DNA of 64,000 bases from Symbiodinium natans. Taxonomy: Eukaryota; Sar; Dinophyceae; Suessiales; Symbiodiniaceae. The notes below the pieces were generated by a model. The model searched no databases, was not told where the DNA came from, and worked only from the letters and a program-made list of their open reading frames with translations. The stretch spans positions 270,717 to 334,716 of the forward strand of contig CAJNDS010002073.1 in NCBI GenBank assembly GCA_905221605.1, written 5' to 3'. Below are positions 22,193 to 33,896 of the stretch, one piece after another (position 1 is the stretch's first letter; each line of letters opens with the position of its first letter). The translations under genes were made by a program, and so were the position numbers.

Positions 22193-22873
22193 GTTTTGGT
22201 TTTTTAGGGTTTAGGGTTTAGGGTTTAGGGTTTAGGGTTTAGGGTTTTGGGAGTCAAGGCCTAAGGGCTTATAGTATAGGGTTCTTATGGGGCTTCAGGG
22301 GGTAGATACCTAGAAAACCTTAAGGAAGTTTAGGGAGCCTTAGGGAGTAGTGGGGAGCATTAGGAACCTTGGGTTACACACCCCCCCCCCCCCCTTGGAA
22401 CCCCCTCCCTTAACACCTATGACTACTATTTGCTTAAGACCCCCCCAAAAAAAAAACTCAAAAATCAACAATCCCTATATTACCTTATAAGGAAGATTTT
22501 TGTTGTTGTTGGGGGGGGGGGGTTCTTAAGCAATTCGTAGAGAACACCACTGTCCTCCTATTCCGTCAGAGGTTTTGGGGCCCCTACCGAGCTGCATCCC
22601 AAAGACAGGGGCACGTGGAAGCACTTGCCCAAAGCTCTGTACTCAAACCCTAAACCCAAAACCCTAAACCCTAAACTCTAAACCCTTGTACCCTAAACTC
22701 TGCAAGCCTGAGCCCTACGCGCGTTCCGCTGTTTAGGGCTTAGGGTCTATAGCGCTCTTGGGGAAGCCAAGCAACTCAAGAGTTGGCGTCTTGTGCAATG
22801 AGTTTAGGGTTTAGGGTTTAGGGTTCAGGGTTTAGGGTTTGGGGTTTGGGGTTTAGGGTTTAGGGTTTAGGGC

Positions 22874-22977
22874 TATTCCCTGAGGCGCGGGCTTCAACCC
22901 CTCATGGAGCCAGGCATCTGTGAAGGCCCCTGCACCCAGTACCGGGACACTGTGTGGTTCATTGCATGGCTTTTAGG
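22874..22977 (+). CDS. Exon-like island
   Basis: Frame YSLRRGLQPLMEPGICEGPC TQYRDTVWFIAW between TTTAGGG tracts. Confidence 0.35.
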
Positions 22978-25019
22978 GTTCAAGGTTCAGGGTTTAGGGT
23001 TCAGGGTTTAGGGTTTAGGGTTAGGGGTTTAGGGGTTAAGGATTTAGGGTTAAGGGTTTAGGGCTTTAGGGTTTGACGGGTTACCTATGGGGTGTGGACA
23101 CCTACAAGGGCACTCTCGTGGAAGGACGCTTGCAGCGAACTTTGAGGGTCCAGGGTCCGGAGTTCTTAAGACCCAACCTTCAACCCGAAACCCAGAAGGG
23201 TTTAGGGTTTAGGGTTTAGGGACCCTAAACTTCAAGCTGCAAAAGCCCCAAGCGCCCTGCTCCTCCCCTCTTTCCTCGGTAAGGCCTTGAGATTCGTCAT
23301 ATTCTCCCTTGTTGGGTGAAAGAGCATCATGCTCAGGAATATTTGGGCCTGAATCCCCGCATCCAACATCCCAGCCTCAAAACCTGCAACCCTCTCTATC
23401 TCTCTCTCTCTCTCTCTAAATCTCTCTCTCTCTCTCTCTCTCTAGACGCTAAAGCCGAACTTCGATACCCAAGGCCCGGATACCCAAGACCCTGCATGTG
23501 CGTCCGCACTGCCCATTCCTAGAGTTTTGGGGTTTCATGGTAGTACTTGGGGTTCCTGTTCGCGGTGTGGGGTGGGGTGGGAGAAGGTGGGGGATGGTGA
23601 TGGGGGGCGAGGGGGGTGTTTAAGAAGCCGAAGCCCTAAACCATGGGTGACCGAACCTTGATTACCGTCGTGCCTGCTTCGTTGGGTTGTCGTGCTCTCC
23701 CTTCACAACACTGAATTAAAGGGGACCGCCGATCCTCTGTGGCTTTCTGTTCTTCGAGCTGAGCTTCGTTTTCGGCTTCGGGGGTTTCCGGCGTGCCGGG
23801 TTGACGTAGGGCTCAGGCCCTACGACCTTGAGGGTTTAGGGTTGAGGGTTTACTGTAGGGTTTAGGGTTTAGGTTTGAAGTGGAGAGGTGCCTGCCTCCT
23901 TGCCAAGCTACGCCTCGCCCAGCGCAGGGCGCCTGGCAGGCGGGGCGGTGAGTTCTTCCTCGGATTCACATCTGGGTGTCACCTTAAACCCTAAACCCCA
24001 AACCCCAAACCCCAAACCCCAAACCCCAAACCCTAAACCCTAAACCCTAAACCCTCAACCCTAAACCCTAAACCCTAAACCCTAAACCCTAAACCCTAAA
24101 CCCTAAACCCTAAACCCTAAACCCTAAACCCTAAACCCTAAACCCTACCCTAGAGCCCGGAGTAGGCCCCCTTATTTCCTTTTTTTAGGGTTGGGGTTCC
24201 CTTGTAATCCCTTTCAAACCAAACAGGGCACCCTTTTTGTTCCTAGGTTACTCCTGGGTCTAGTATAAACCCTAATGGAGCCCAAAGGACAGAGGGGTCA
24301 GGGGTTGGAGCTTAGGATCCTTGCAGGGTTTAGGGTTTAGGGTTTTGGTGTTTAGGGTTTAGGGGAATCTAGTCTCCATCCCTACGCCCTGGGTGGTCTA
24401 TGCAAGAGTTCCCAGAGAGCCCAAGACAAAGAAGAAGAGACTTCAAACTCCTTAGGCATCCTCATGATTATGAGGGGCATATGCCGTACACCCTAAACCC
24501 TATGTATAAACCCTGTGAACCCTTAAACACCCTGTAAACCAAAATCCTCAACTCAGATATTGTCCTGAATTCAGGGGTATTTGGCCCTCTGGGTTCAGTT
24601 GTCTTTTCGACATCAAACCCTAAACCCTAAACCCTAAACTCTAAACCCTAAACCCTAAACCCTAAACCCTGAACCCTGAACCCAAACTACCCTAAACCCA
24701 AAACCCTTTGGCACCTTCGTGGCCACAGGGTCAGCGAAAGGTTGCAAGTTGTTGGCTCCTCTTCGCGTTTTTTGCTGTAAGGTTTCTTGCTTTAGGGTTC
24801 TTGGATTTAGGATGTAGTTTTTGGGGTTTAGGAGTTAGGTTTCAGGGTGGTTAGGGTGAGTATGAGCCCATTGCCTCAAGCCCCAAACCTTACCTGAACC
24901 TATCTGCAAATAGGGGCCTCTAAACCCTACACCCTAAGCCTTAAGCCCTAAACCCTAAACCCTCAACCCTCAACCCTCAACCTCAACCTCAACCCTCAAC
25001 CCTCAACCCTGTTTAAAGT
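22978..25019. other. Repeat-rich stretch with weak coding traces
   Basis: CT microsatellite at 23398-23445, long CCCTAAA tract, family G foldback. Weak frames MGDRTLITVVPASLGCRALP (23643) and FGTFVATGSAKGCKLLAPLR (about 24710). Confidence 0.4.
23983..24150 (-). repeat. Interstitial telomeric tract (CCCCAAA to CCCTAAA)
   Basis: Begins with tandem CCCCAAA units, then about 17 CCCTAAA units. Confidence 0.95.
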
Positions 25020-25109
25020 CACGGCTACATAGTCCGCTGCACAGGCCCAGACTACGGCTGGATACGAAAGGCACCTTGCCTGCAACTCTACGGGTGGCTG
25101 AGGGTGTGG
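25020..25109 (+). CDS. Exon-like island
   Basis: Frame HGYIVRCTGPDYGWIRKAPC LQLYGWLRVW; CCCTCAA repeats upstream and TTTAGGGG downstream. Confidence 0.35.
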
Positions 25110-25639
25110 GTTTAGGGGTTTAGGGGTTTAGGGGTTTAGGTGTTAGGATTTAAGGGGGTTTAGGGTTTCGGGTCACCCTAACCCTAATGCCTACCTGAAG
25201 AATCGCAGGTAGCTCCTTTTCGGGGTAGCATACGATAACCCTTAATGGATAAACCATACTGGACCCTAAACGGAACTACATTGAAGTCTTCAGGTAAATC
25301 CCAACCCCTATAAATCCTACAGCCCTTTGTTGGTTTTTTTTGGGGGGACGTGGCTTCTGCGGTACTTCAGGCTTTAGGGCTTAGGGGTGTCACGCGTGAC
25401 AAAAATCAGAACTACCTCTTATTGGAATGATTTAGGCCAAGCTTTAGGGTGTTTGGGGGTGGGTTCGCGGACTTGCTCAACTTTGCGTATATACACTTTA
25501 GAGAAGTTAAGTTGGCTTCGGGTGTGCGGTCTCAAAAAACCGTTCGTTTCGTCCTCACGGTTTTGGAGTTTAGGGTCCCCAGTCACGTAAACAGTGGGGG
25601 TCCACAGAAGCTAGCGCGCGCGCGCGCGCGAGCGCGAGC

Positions 25640-25778
25640 CATACTCGGACAGGCAAACGGCCCCGGCGAGCGGCAGCTGAGGCGCTCAGCTGCAGAGGAG
25701 ACCATAGCCGCCTGCGAAGCAGGCGCAGCCATAGGTTCATTTGCACAGGAATTCAAGCCCCTCAGCGCCATAAAGTGA
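25640..25778 (+). CDS. Exon-like island after a GC-dinucleotide run
   Basis: Frame ANGPGERQLRRSAAEETIAA CEAGAAIGSFAQEFKPLSAIK and TGA, Ala-rich and helical. The preceding GCGCGCGC run (25613-25637) encodes Ala-Arg repeats in the same frame. Confidence 0.37.
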
Positions 25779-25910
25779 ACCCTAAACGGTAACCCAGGAG
25801 TAAGTACTTGCTGCCATCTACTCGCTAACCCTAAACCCTACACCCTGAACCCTAAACCCTAAACCCTAAACCCTAAACCCAGGAGGGCGCCCCAGATCTG
25901 TTCAGGGTTG

Positions 25911-26043
25911 AGGTTGGCCGGGCGAAAGGGTGCAGAGCTCAGGGGTTGGGGCTTCTCTGGACCCTGTCTCCCACAACTCCCTGGAGATCGAATGCGCTCC
26001 TTTTGGCTTTACGATTGGCACAAGGGGCCCGGGTACGCTAAAC
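25911..26043 (+). CDS. Exon-like island
   Basis: Frame RLAGRKGAELRGWGFSGPCL then PGDRMRSFWLYDWHKGP, between CCCTAAA tracts. Confidence 0.33.
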
Positions 26044-26633
26044 CCTAAACCCTAAACCGTAAACCCTAAATCTCCCATTACACCTCTTAGGCCGGTCCCG
26101 AAAGGCCCTGAAGCCCAATTACACCTCAAACCCCAAACTCGCGTTCCTTGTTATGTGCCTGTACTTGCCGGTTGGCCGCGTCATAACCTTGATACTGCTT
26201 GGGGATAATTTTAAATTTCCCTTCTTTCCCTTTCAAGAAAACCTGTCCATAAATAATTTTCAAAGGGCTTTAAAGCAACACCCAGTAACAGTCAAAGCAG
26301 TAACTGGCATTCCGGACGAGCCTCGAATTCATGAGTTTGTACAGGTTGTTGTTTTAGGTTCTTCGGAAACCTAGGTTTTGGGTTCCGAAGGTAGGGCTTT
26401 GCAAGCTTAACCTGAAGAACCGAAAGCCTACCTTTTTTGGTAGATGTCTTAAGAGTCCTATCGGGTCATAGCCTGGGCTTCCCTAAACCCTAAACCCTAA
26501 ACCCTAAACCCTAAACCCTAAACCCTAAACCGTGGGAGTTTTTGGACTTGCTGACGGAAATCGGAAGTCGTCGACCAAAAAAGCAAGGCAATCACCGGCC
26601 CGGAGGGATTGGGAAATGCGGGTAGGTTTTATC

Positions 26634-26730
26634 TTACTTCTCCAACAGCTGAACTTTAAACTTTTTGGGTTCCCTTATTTAGTAGGAATAATAAGTTTAA
26701 CCTTTTTTCCCCTTGGTTATTGGAGAAGTA
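26634..26730. mobile_element. Foldback element family K
   Basis: TTACTTCTCCAACAGCTGAA at the left and TTATTGGAGAAGTA at the right; interior AACTTTTTGGGTTCCC and AATAATAAGTTTAACC. Nearly identical copy at 44016. Confidence 0.85.
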
Positions 26731-26800
26731 GGTTTAGGATTTAGGGCCCGAAGCTCTTTTTGGGCTATATTGGGCCTGAAGCTCTAAACCCTGATGATCA

Positions 26801-26969
26801 GGCGGCTATGTCCTGGACGGTCGGCAGTTCGACTTAGGTGCAGTCGCCTCCATGTGTGCTCTTCGCCAGATATTGGTGAAGCTGCTCAGGAGCCAGTCGA
26901 AACTGTTAGCTTCGGTGCATGCTGAAGCACATAATATTACATGCCTGGGCGGCCCAGTTCCTATCAGGT
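26801..26969 (+). CDS. Exon-like island, about 56 codons
   Basis: Frame LDGRQFDLGAVASMCALRQI LVKLLRSQSKLLASVHAEAH continuing to PVPIRFG at a G run. Long, balanced composition; among the best candidates. Family not recognised. Confidence 0.42.
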
Positions 26970-27474
26970 TTGGGGGGGGGGGGGGGGGTTATGAGCTTCC
27001 CCCCCTCCCCCTCTCGATCTACTAAAGCCCATGTGTCGACAATCTGTGTTGTGGGGGCCTGCAGGCAGACCCGGACTCCATTGGCCCTTTATTCTGGGAA
27101 GGCTTTAGCGTTGAGGGTTCAGGTTTTTCGGACTTGTTCATGACAACACGTGTGGCGCGATCGCTCGGTTGGGTATCGTTCACACCCAGCAACACAAGTC
27201 AACATCCAAGACATGTTTCGGAAGCCGTTTCTTCTTGCTGTTTCCTCCAAAGCGTGCTCCTTCACATAACCTCTTGACCCACAATTTGCTGATGGCCCAG
27301 GTGATCTTTGGGCTCTTGGGGCTCCATCTGGTAGTTGATCTGGAAAACTGTCTTTCCCCCCAAAAGACTAGTACCCTGCAACACCCTATATAATTAGGTT
27401 GGTTTTTGGGACATGTGTTATTTTACTTGTTTGGGTTCTAAGGGACCCCATACATAAACATTTTTCAGAGAGCT

Positions 27475-27632
27475 TACAGGCCAACCCAGATAACCCCTGT
27501 AAACAGCTGGAGCCCGGGGCTTGGAGAGACTCCGACTCCTATGGTGTCGCGTCATCCTACCGCACAGCTTCTCGAAAAACCAGCAACCAAGCTTGCGCAG
27601 ACGCGGGGTTGCAAGTCCGTATACAGGCCAGG
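27475..27632 (+). CDS. Exon-like island with canonical donor
   Basis: Frame ANPDNPCKQLEPGAWRDSDS YGVASSYRTASRKTSNQACA to RIQAR, donor CCAGG|GTGAGAAC. The frame is open from about 27399. A family C foldback follows 37 bp later. Confidence 0.42.
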
Positions 27633-27669
27633 GTGAGAACGTCCCCCGCCCCCCCCCCCCCCACCGCCC

Positions 27670-27764
27670 TACCAGGATGGGCTAGTATACCCTAGAATCC
27701 CTTAAAAGGCCCTTTATTGGGTTCACTATGGGGTTTTTAAGGCGCCGAAGAGCCCATCCTGGTA
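27670..27764. mobile_element. Foldback element family C
   Basis: Ends TACCAGGATGGGCTA and AGCCCATCCTGGTA, with internal CCCTTAAAAGGCCCTTTA and TTCACTATGGGG. Opposite orientation to the copy at 27988. It begins 37 bp after the donor of the exon island 27475-27632. Confidence 0.85.
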
Positions 27765-27901
27765 AGCGCCAAACTCACCCCGCTCAGGCGCAGACGCATC
27801 TTGTGCACCATGCCGCCCCAGCGAGGGGCGGAGGATCGAGGGCGCGGTGGCAGCGGCATCGCCCAGGCAAGCGATTTGTTGGAAGCTCTTTGGACTTTGT
27901 A
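27764..27901 (+). CDS. Exon-like island between two inverted family C foldbacks
   Basis: Starts at GGTAAG of the foldback end. The frame SAKLTPLRRRRILCTMPPQR to GIAQASDLLEALWTL is open, as are the other two frames, so frame choice is weak. The next family C element begins at 27988. Confidence 0.33.
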
Positions 27902-27987
27902 AGTCTACTCTTAGTATCCTCTACTTTAGAAACCCCAAAGGAACCTTTATGAGCCGGAAATCGGCCAGAGAGCCCAAGAACTACCCT

Positions 27988-28083
27988 TACCAGGATGGGC
28001 TATTAGGCCTTAAGATCCCCATAATGAACCCTATAAAGGGCCTTTTAAGGGATTATAGGGTATAATTATAGCCCATCCTGGTA
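27988..28083. mobile_element. Foldback element family C
   Basis: Ends TACCAGGATGGGCTATTAGG and ATAGCCCATCCTGGTA with the internal GGCCTTTTAAGGGATTATAG arm. Near-intact palindrome. Confidence 0.88.
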
Positions 28084-28470
28084 GTTCAGGACTGCACCTC
28101 GAACCAGAATGAGGATGCCTATAAAGTTTACGGTGTCTTCCTTACTTAGGGGGCATGCCGCTCTCTGGGCCCCTGAAACTCTAAAGATACCAACGTAGCA
28201 TCACAACTCAGCACCATCCTGAAACCCCAAACCCCAAACCCCAAACCCCAAACTCCAAACCCCAAACCCCAAACCCCAAACCCTAAACCCTAAACCTAAA
28301 CCCTGAACCCTAAACCCTAAACCCTAAACCCTAAACCCTAGCTGCCCTAGCTGCCCTAGCTGCCCTAGCTGTAACCCTGGGAACCACCTTTAGGGGGTTG
28401 TTTTGGGATTGAAGAACACGACGACACCTGTGTCGAAGACCTCCAAAATCTCGCCCAGCTGTCGTTGTCA

Positions 28471-28484
28471 TATTTATATATATA

Positions 28485-28515
<31 letters not shown>

Positions 28516-28544
28516 GTATATATATATATATAGATATAGATATA

Positions 28545-28589
<45 letters not shown>

Positions 28590-28595
28590 ATACTT
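28471..28595. repeat. TA/TATG/TAGA microsatellite
   Basis: Dinucleotide TA with TATG and TAGATA blocks; Tyr/Ile/Val frames in both directions are artefacts. Confidence 0.92.
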
Positions 28596-28885
28596 GTATA
28601 TTTACACATTTTTTGTGGGGGGGGGTTAGGGTTTCGGGTTTACAGTTTAGGGTTTAGGATGTAGCGATTTGTCACCTATACTTGTGCATTTGGCATAAGA
28701 ATTCGGTACCCTGTTGTCCTGACAGGAGCCGCTTTCGTACAGTCTGTGCATGTATGAGACGGTGATGCAAATGTCAGTATGTCCCCTAAACCCAAAACCC
28801 TAAACCCTAAACCCTAATTAAACCCTAAACCCTGAACCCTAAACCCTGAACCCTAAACCCTAAACCCTAAACCCTAAGCTTTGCA

Positions 28886-28951
28886 GGCCTTTTGATTGAC
28901 GTGGCATGCGAGCTGACATCCCGGCATCGAAAAGCCACTTGCGACGACCCT
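28886..28951 (+). CDS. Exon-like island with TTTGCAG acceptor
   Basis: CCCTAAGCTTTGCAG| then frame GLLIDVACELTSRHRKATCD ending at TAG. Confidence 0.33.
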
Positions 28952-29159
28952 CAAGCCTAGTCTTTACAACAGGCTTGCAGCCAGAGTTCGGAGCCTTACA
29001 CTTAGGGCCCATAGGGATTTCAGCTTAGTGTCAGGGCTTTAGCGCACAGGTTAGGTTTCCGGGCGGATCCCTAAACCCTAAACCCTAAACCCTGAACCCT
29101 AAACCCTAAACCCTAGACCCTAGACCCTAAACCCTAAACCCTAAACCCTAAGCCAACCC

Positions 29160-29222
29160 AGGTTGCTGTGGTCAATGCTGCATCAGCCTACCATCCAGGC
29201 CGCGCTTGGTGGCCTAAAAACC
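29160..29222 (+). CDS. Exon-like island
   Basis: Frame QVAVVNAASAYHPGRAWWPK, preceded by CCCTAAG repeats and followed by a family B foldback. Confidence 0.33.
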
Positions 29223-29242
29223 CTTATAACCCAACACCCCCT

Positions 29243-29343
29243 GAGGGTCCATGTACCCACATGGTGTATATTTGTGCCCTAAAGCGACTATATGGGAACC
29301 CCTTTAAGGCCCAAGTATATACTATATCGGTACATGGACCCTT
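29243..29343. mobile_element. Foldback element family B
   Basis: GAGGGTCCATGTACCCACAT at the left, TATCGGTACATGGACCCTTA at the right. It starts about 20 bp after the exon island 29160-29222. Confidence 0.82.
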
Positions 29344-29557
29344 ATTATAAGGACCCTGAACCCTAAACCGTTCAGGAGACGCAAGTTGGGCGCACGGCAC
29401 AGCAGACTTGTAGTTTAGGGTTTGCAGGGTTTGGGGCTGGGGGTTTTAGGATTTCGGGTTTAGGGTTTAGGAGGTCTTGGGGTTAGGTGTTTACGTTGTG
29501 GGCTCTGAGAAGGTCTTGTTTCGAGAAACCTTAACGCTTCAAGCCCCCTACGCTCGT

Positions 29558-29592
<35 letters not shown>

Positions 29593-29886
29593 TCCCCTCC
29601 CGTAAACCCGAAACCCTGAAAAGCCCTTAAAACCCAAACCCTAACAGGCCCTAAACCCTAAAAAACCCTTAACACCAAAACCAAACACCCTAGAAAAGCC
29701 CTGAAACAACCTAAACCCCAAACCCTAAGAAAACCCTTCAAACCTCATCCCCAAAAACCCTAGAAAAAGCCCTGAAACAACCTAAAACCCCAAACCCTAA
29801 GAAAACCCTTCAAACCTCAACCCCAAACCCTAAACCCTAAACCCCAAACCCCTAATACAACCCTTCAAACCTCAACCCCAAGCCCC

Positions 29887-29977
29887 ACGCTGCCTGGCGA
29901 AGGTGGGGGGTTCCTCACAGGAGGTCGTCATGCCCTCGAGGAGCACCTTCCAATGCATTTCCAGAACTTTGCTTGGT
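29887..29977 (+). CDS. Exon-like island, donor in telomere repeat
   Basis: Frame TLPGEGGGFLTGGRHALEEH LPMHFQNFAW, donor TTG|GTTTAGGG. Confidence 0.38.
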
Positions 29978-30984
29978 TTAGGGTTTAGGGTTTAGAGTCT
30001 TGGGTTTAGGGTTTAGAGTCTTGGGTTTTGGGTTTTGGGCTTAGAGTTTAGAGTTTATGGTTTTGAGTTTTGGGTTTTGGGCTTAGAGTTATTAATGGTT
30101 TAGTGGTTTTGGGTTTAGGGCTTAGGGCTTTGAGTCTGTAGGACTTATCTGAGGGAAGTTGCACGGCCCCTGATTGTGGTGGCTTAGGGTTTATAGGGCT
30201 TGGAGTCTAGGGCTTCGCTAAGGAAAGTTACATGGCCCCTTCATGTGGTCCCTTACCTCCTTTAAAGACTTCTGAAGTACGGGCTGTAAGGGGCACATAA
30301 GGGCTCCCCATTTCAGGGCCCATATTAAGGGACCATGTAACTACTCTAAGAGTTTCGGGTTTCGGGTTGAGGGAGGTTTGGGGTTTATAATGGGGCTTGG
30401 AGGCCCTCTAAACCCTAAACCCTCAACCCTAAACCCCAAACCCCAAACCCCAAACCCCAAACCCTAAACCCACAAAAAAAAAGGAATGTAGGGCGGAACT
30501 TGGAGGCTGTAAAGGAGGTGGGGTGCAAGGGCCCATCTTACCCCCAACAAAAGGCTGGGCTTGAATATTTCCAAAGAAGAGCCCTTTCAACAGCCCTAGT
30601 AGGGGGATTTGGGTTTAGGGTTTAGGGTTTAGGGTTTAGGGTTTAGGGTTTAGGGTTTAGGGTTTAGGGTTTAGGGTTTAGGGTTTAGGGTTTAAGGTTG
30701 CGGTTTCGGGTCTAGGGATTTAGGTTTGCGGTTTAGGGCTTAGGAAAGTTTGCGGTTCAGGGTTGAGGGTTTTGGGGTTTATGGGGTTTAGGGTTTGGGG
30801 TTTAACTAGGGTTTAGGGTCCGTCACCTCTCCCTTATGGCCCCTTGCTTGCTGGTGAAAGACATGGGTTTCTCACCATCACTTGCACCCTAAACCCTAAA
30901 CCCTAAACCCTAAACCCTAAACCCTAAACCCTAAACCCTAAACCCTCAATCCAACAGGCCCAACCTCCGGAGCCCTAAAAGCGA

Positions 30985-31115
30985 ATCGTAGGAATATGGG
31001 AGCTTCCGAGAACAGGGGTATCTTTTTTGGAGGCTCCCTTTAAGGGGGTTTCTAGTCTATTTAGGGGTATTAAAAGGATACCCCTATTTTGGGACATGCC
31101 CATATGATAGCTGAC
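30985..31115. mobile_element. Foldback element, relative of the 51538 intron element
   Basis: Arms ATATGGGAGCTTCCGAGAAC and AGGGGTATC at the left; GATACCCCTATTTTGGGACATGCCCATAT at the right is an imperfect reverse complement. Confidence 0.65.
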
Positions 31116-31289
31116 CTTCTCCGCTTTGATTGCATGCCTGTGCAAGCCCAGCCTAAGCCCTAAACCCCCAAAAAGCCCCATATAATCTCTAAAGCGCAAG
31201 GGGTTTGGGGCTTCTGACGTAAGGTTTCATGGGCTTAGAGGGCGCTAACCCCTAGACGGCCCCAGAACCTCACAGGCCCCAATCCCCTA

Positions 31290-31382
31290 TACCAGGATGG
31301 GCTATTAGGCCATAAAATCCCCATAATGAACCCTATACAGGGCCTTTTACAGGATTATAGGGTATAGTAGCCCATCCTGGTA
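31290..31382. mobile_element. Foldback element family C
   Basis: TACCAGGATGGGCTATTAGG at the left and AGTAGCCCATCCTGGTA at the right; same interior as the copy at 27988. A diverged copy lies at 20727-20810. Confidence 0.88.
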
Positions 31383-31649
31383 TCAACCCTACGTATCATA
31401 AGCCACTAGTTTCGGAGGGCTCCTCCAGTTCACCCCCCAGCCCCAAGCCCCAAACCTTTCCCCTCGAACTCTCTGGCCCCTAAACCCTACAACCCATTAT
31501 CTTCCTATGTCCCTCTAGCCCTACACCCTCAACCCTAAACCCTGAACCCTCTAACCCTAAATCCTACACCCTCAACCCTAAACACTAAACCCTCAAACCC
31601 TAAACCCTCCAACCTTAAACCCTACACCCTCAACCCTAGACCCTCTCAC

Positions 31650-31748
31650 CTTGTACCTGTGGTTTTAAGGTCGCTCTGCATGCGCTCCACTTTCTCCTTG
31701 TCGCTGCGGAAGGCTTCTGCGCTGGCGAGGCCATGGTGTGTGGAGGGC
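31650..31748 (-). CDS. Exon-like island, minus strand, coiled-coil-like
   Basis: On the minus strand: acceptor CCCTGAAG, frame LASAEAFRSDKEKVERMQSD LKTTGTR, donor AAG|GTGAGAG (alternatively CAG|GTACAAG). The charged heptad-like spacing suggests a coiled coil. The plus strand is also open, so strand is not certain. Confidence 0.37.
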
Positions 31749-32271
31749 CTTCAGGGTTTAGGGTTTAAGGGCTTAGGGCTTAGGCTTTAGGGTTTTAAGG
31801 TTTAAGGTTCAGGGGTTAAGATTTTAGATTTTAAGGCTATGGCTTTAGGGGCTGTAGGGTTTAGGGCTTAGGGCGCATGTGGTTGAAGGTCTTTTGCGGC
31901 TTGGGCGGCAGCGCGGTCCTGGGAGTTTAGGGCTTTAGGTTGAAGGGTTCGGGGTTTTCGGTTTGGGAGATTTGGGACCCTAAGCCCCAAACGTTAAACC
32001 CTAGCCCTAAACCCTAAACCCTAAAATTTTAGAGGGAGTGAGATGAGGGAATTGCAAGCCCCAGCGAAGACCGGAACTGGTGGAACGTCCCTTTGATGGG
32101 CATATGGGAGGGCCCTGTGATTGTAGTTTATGGGTTTATAGGCCTTAGGTTGCCGGGGGACCAGGAAAAGCCCTAAACCCTAAGCCCCAAACCCTAAACC
32201 CTGAACCCTGAACCCTAAATCCTAAACCCTAAACCCTAAACCCGAAACCCCTCCCCCTGCTTTTCTCGCAG

Positions 32272-32344
32272 GGCTGAAAATGTCGCCCCGCCCAAGAGCT
32301 GCCAGCCGGCTACGCAGCAGGGCAGGCCTCCCAGCTCAGCAAAG
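32272..32344 (+). CDS. Exon-like island with clear acceptor and donor
   Basis: Acceptor CTTTTCTCGCAG, frame AENVAPPKSCQPATQQGRPP, donor AAAG|GTTCAGGG. Confidence 0.42.
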
Positions 32345-32956
32345 GTTCAGGGCTTTTGGCTCTAGGGTTTCAGTGTTTAGGGTTTGGGGCATTGCTTTGT
32401 CATAATGGGGGGGGGGTAACATTTTGCATTTTTAAGGGTACTTAAACTGAATAAGGAATAGACATTTCGGTATATAATATTTTCCCAACCATGAACTAGT
32501 TTAGGGTGTCGGGAGTTTAGATTTTTAGTGTGTGCGGTAGGGTGTATATTTGCAGGGCTTGCAGGTTGTTCTTTGGGTGGGAGTGGGGGTTCAGGGAAAG
32601 TTTCTGGGTTTGGGTTTCGAGGGCTCTAGTCTAGGGTGTAACAGCTGAAGGGTCAAGTTTGTGGAGTTAGAGTTGCAGCCCAAATACGAAAACAAGCTCC
32701 AATCCCTGAGACCCTCAAGCCCTAAGACGCTATAAGACCATTAAGCCCTAGCCTAGACCCTTCAAAATCTCGGTCTGACAGTTCATGCCCTCAAGCCCTA
32801 CGCTCCTAAACCCTAAAACCATTCAGGGTTTAAGGTTGTCGGTAGCCTCTACTTCATCCTAACCGTAAACCCTAAACCCTAAACCCTAAACCCCAAACCC
32901 CAAACCCTAAACCCTAAACCCTAAACCCTAAAAACCCTCAACCCCTAAACGTTTCA

Positions 32957-33035
32957 GGCCCTGGACGTGCCACATCCCCGAACTCGGCTGCTTGGTTTCC
33001 CCGGAGGTCGAGGCTCTTCGGGGCAAGAACTTGGG
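32957..33035 (+). CDS. Exon-like island, donor in telomere repeat
   Basis: Acceptor CGTTTCAG following CCCTAAA repeats; frame ALDVPHPRTRLLGFPGGRGS; donor TTGGG|GTTTAGGG. With the preceding island it brackets an intron-like stretch that begins with TTTAGGG-type and ends with CCCTAAA-type repeats. Confidence 0.42.
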
Positions 33036-33611
33036 GTTTAGGGTTTGGGGTTTAGGGTTTAGGGTTTAGGGTTAGGGTTTAGGGTTTAGGGTTTAGGGTT
33101 TAGGGCTTAGGGTTTCGGGTTTAGGGCTTAATTTCCTTTGAAGCCCCTCTAAACAAAAAAGGGTGCCCTTGTTATTCCTAGGTTACTCTTGGGTGTAGTT
33201 ACCTTAACTGCTACTACGACTGCTATTATGATCATCATTTTTCTTACCGTGCTTCTGCTGTTGGAGGAAGTGGTGGGTTAAGGGCTTTGGGGCTTACGGG
33301 GTTTTGGGGGCTGTTGTAGTGTTAGGCCAGCCCCAAGCTACACGAACAGCCCTGCGCAACGTCTTGGGGTTGGGTTCGAGGTTTTGGGGTGCAGAAATCC
33401 CGAACCTCAGGAGCTGAAGCCGGAAGCTTGCAGGGTTAAGGGCTTGGGTTTTGTGTCTAATGGTTTAGGGTTTAGGGTTTAGCAGGATTTCGGTATGGTT
33501 TAGTATGGCTTAGTAGAGCTGAGTGGGGTTCAGTTGGTAGTAGGGCGCGCAGTTGCGAGTTTCAGGATGGCCTCGAAAGCCGTCCTGCGGCTGCAGGGCA
33601 AGCGTTAGCAG

Positions 33612-33659
33612 AAAGATCAGTACCACATTGCAACCCTTGCTTCCTGCGCTTTGTGGCAG
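33612..33659 (+). CDS. Exon-like island
   Basis: Acceptor GTTAGCAG, frame KDQYHIATLASCALWQ, donor CAG|GTTTTC. Confidence 0.35.
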
Positions 33660-33785
33660 GTTTTCCGTGGTGGCACCGATGCCCCTTTGCTGCATATAAC
33701 TACTCCCTAAGGCTCCCTAAACTTATGTACCGAGCTACCCTCTTGAACCCCACTCCCTTGCAGAACCCTAGAATATCAGTTTGGG

Positions 33786-33896
33786 GAAGATGAAGGCGGC
33801 AGCGTAGAATGCAAGGAGCGCCTAGCAAGGGATTCCCCCGGCAGTTCGAGCCTCGCCCCTGTCCTCCAGCATTGTTTCCGGCTCGATGCTTGTTAA
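33786..33896 (+). CDS. Exon-like island
   Basis: Frame EDEGGSVECKERLARDSPGS SSLAPVLQHCFRLDAC then TAA. No repeats adjoin it. Good composition, unknown family. Confidence 0.38.
   Translation, partial: EDEGGSVECKERLARDSPGSSSLAPVLQHCFRLDAC

Noticed and set aside
28403-28657. Tyr/Ile/Val-rich frames on both strands
   Set aside because: TA microsatellite readings.
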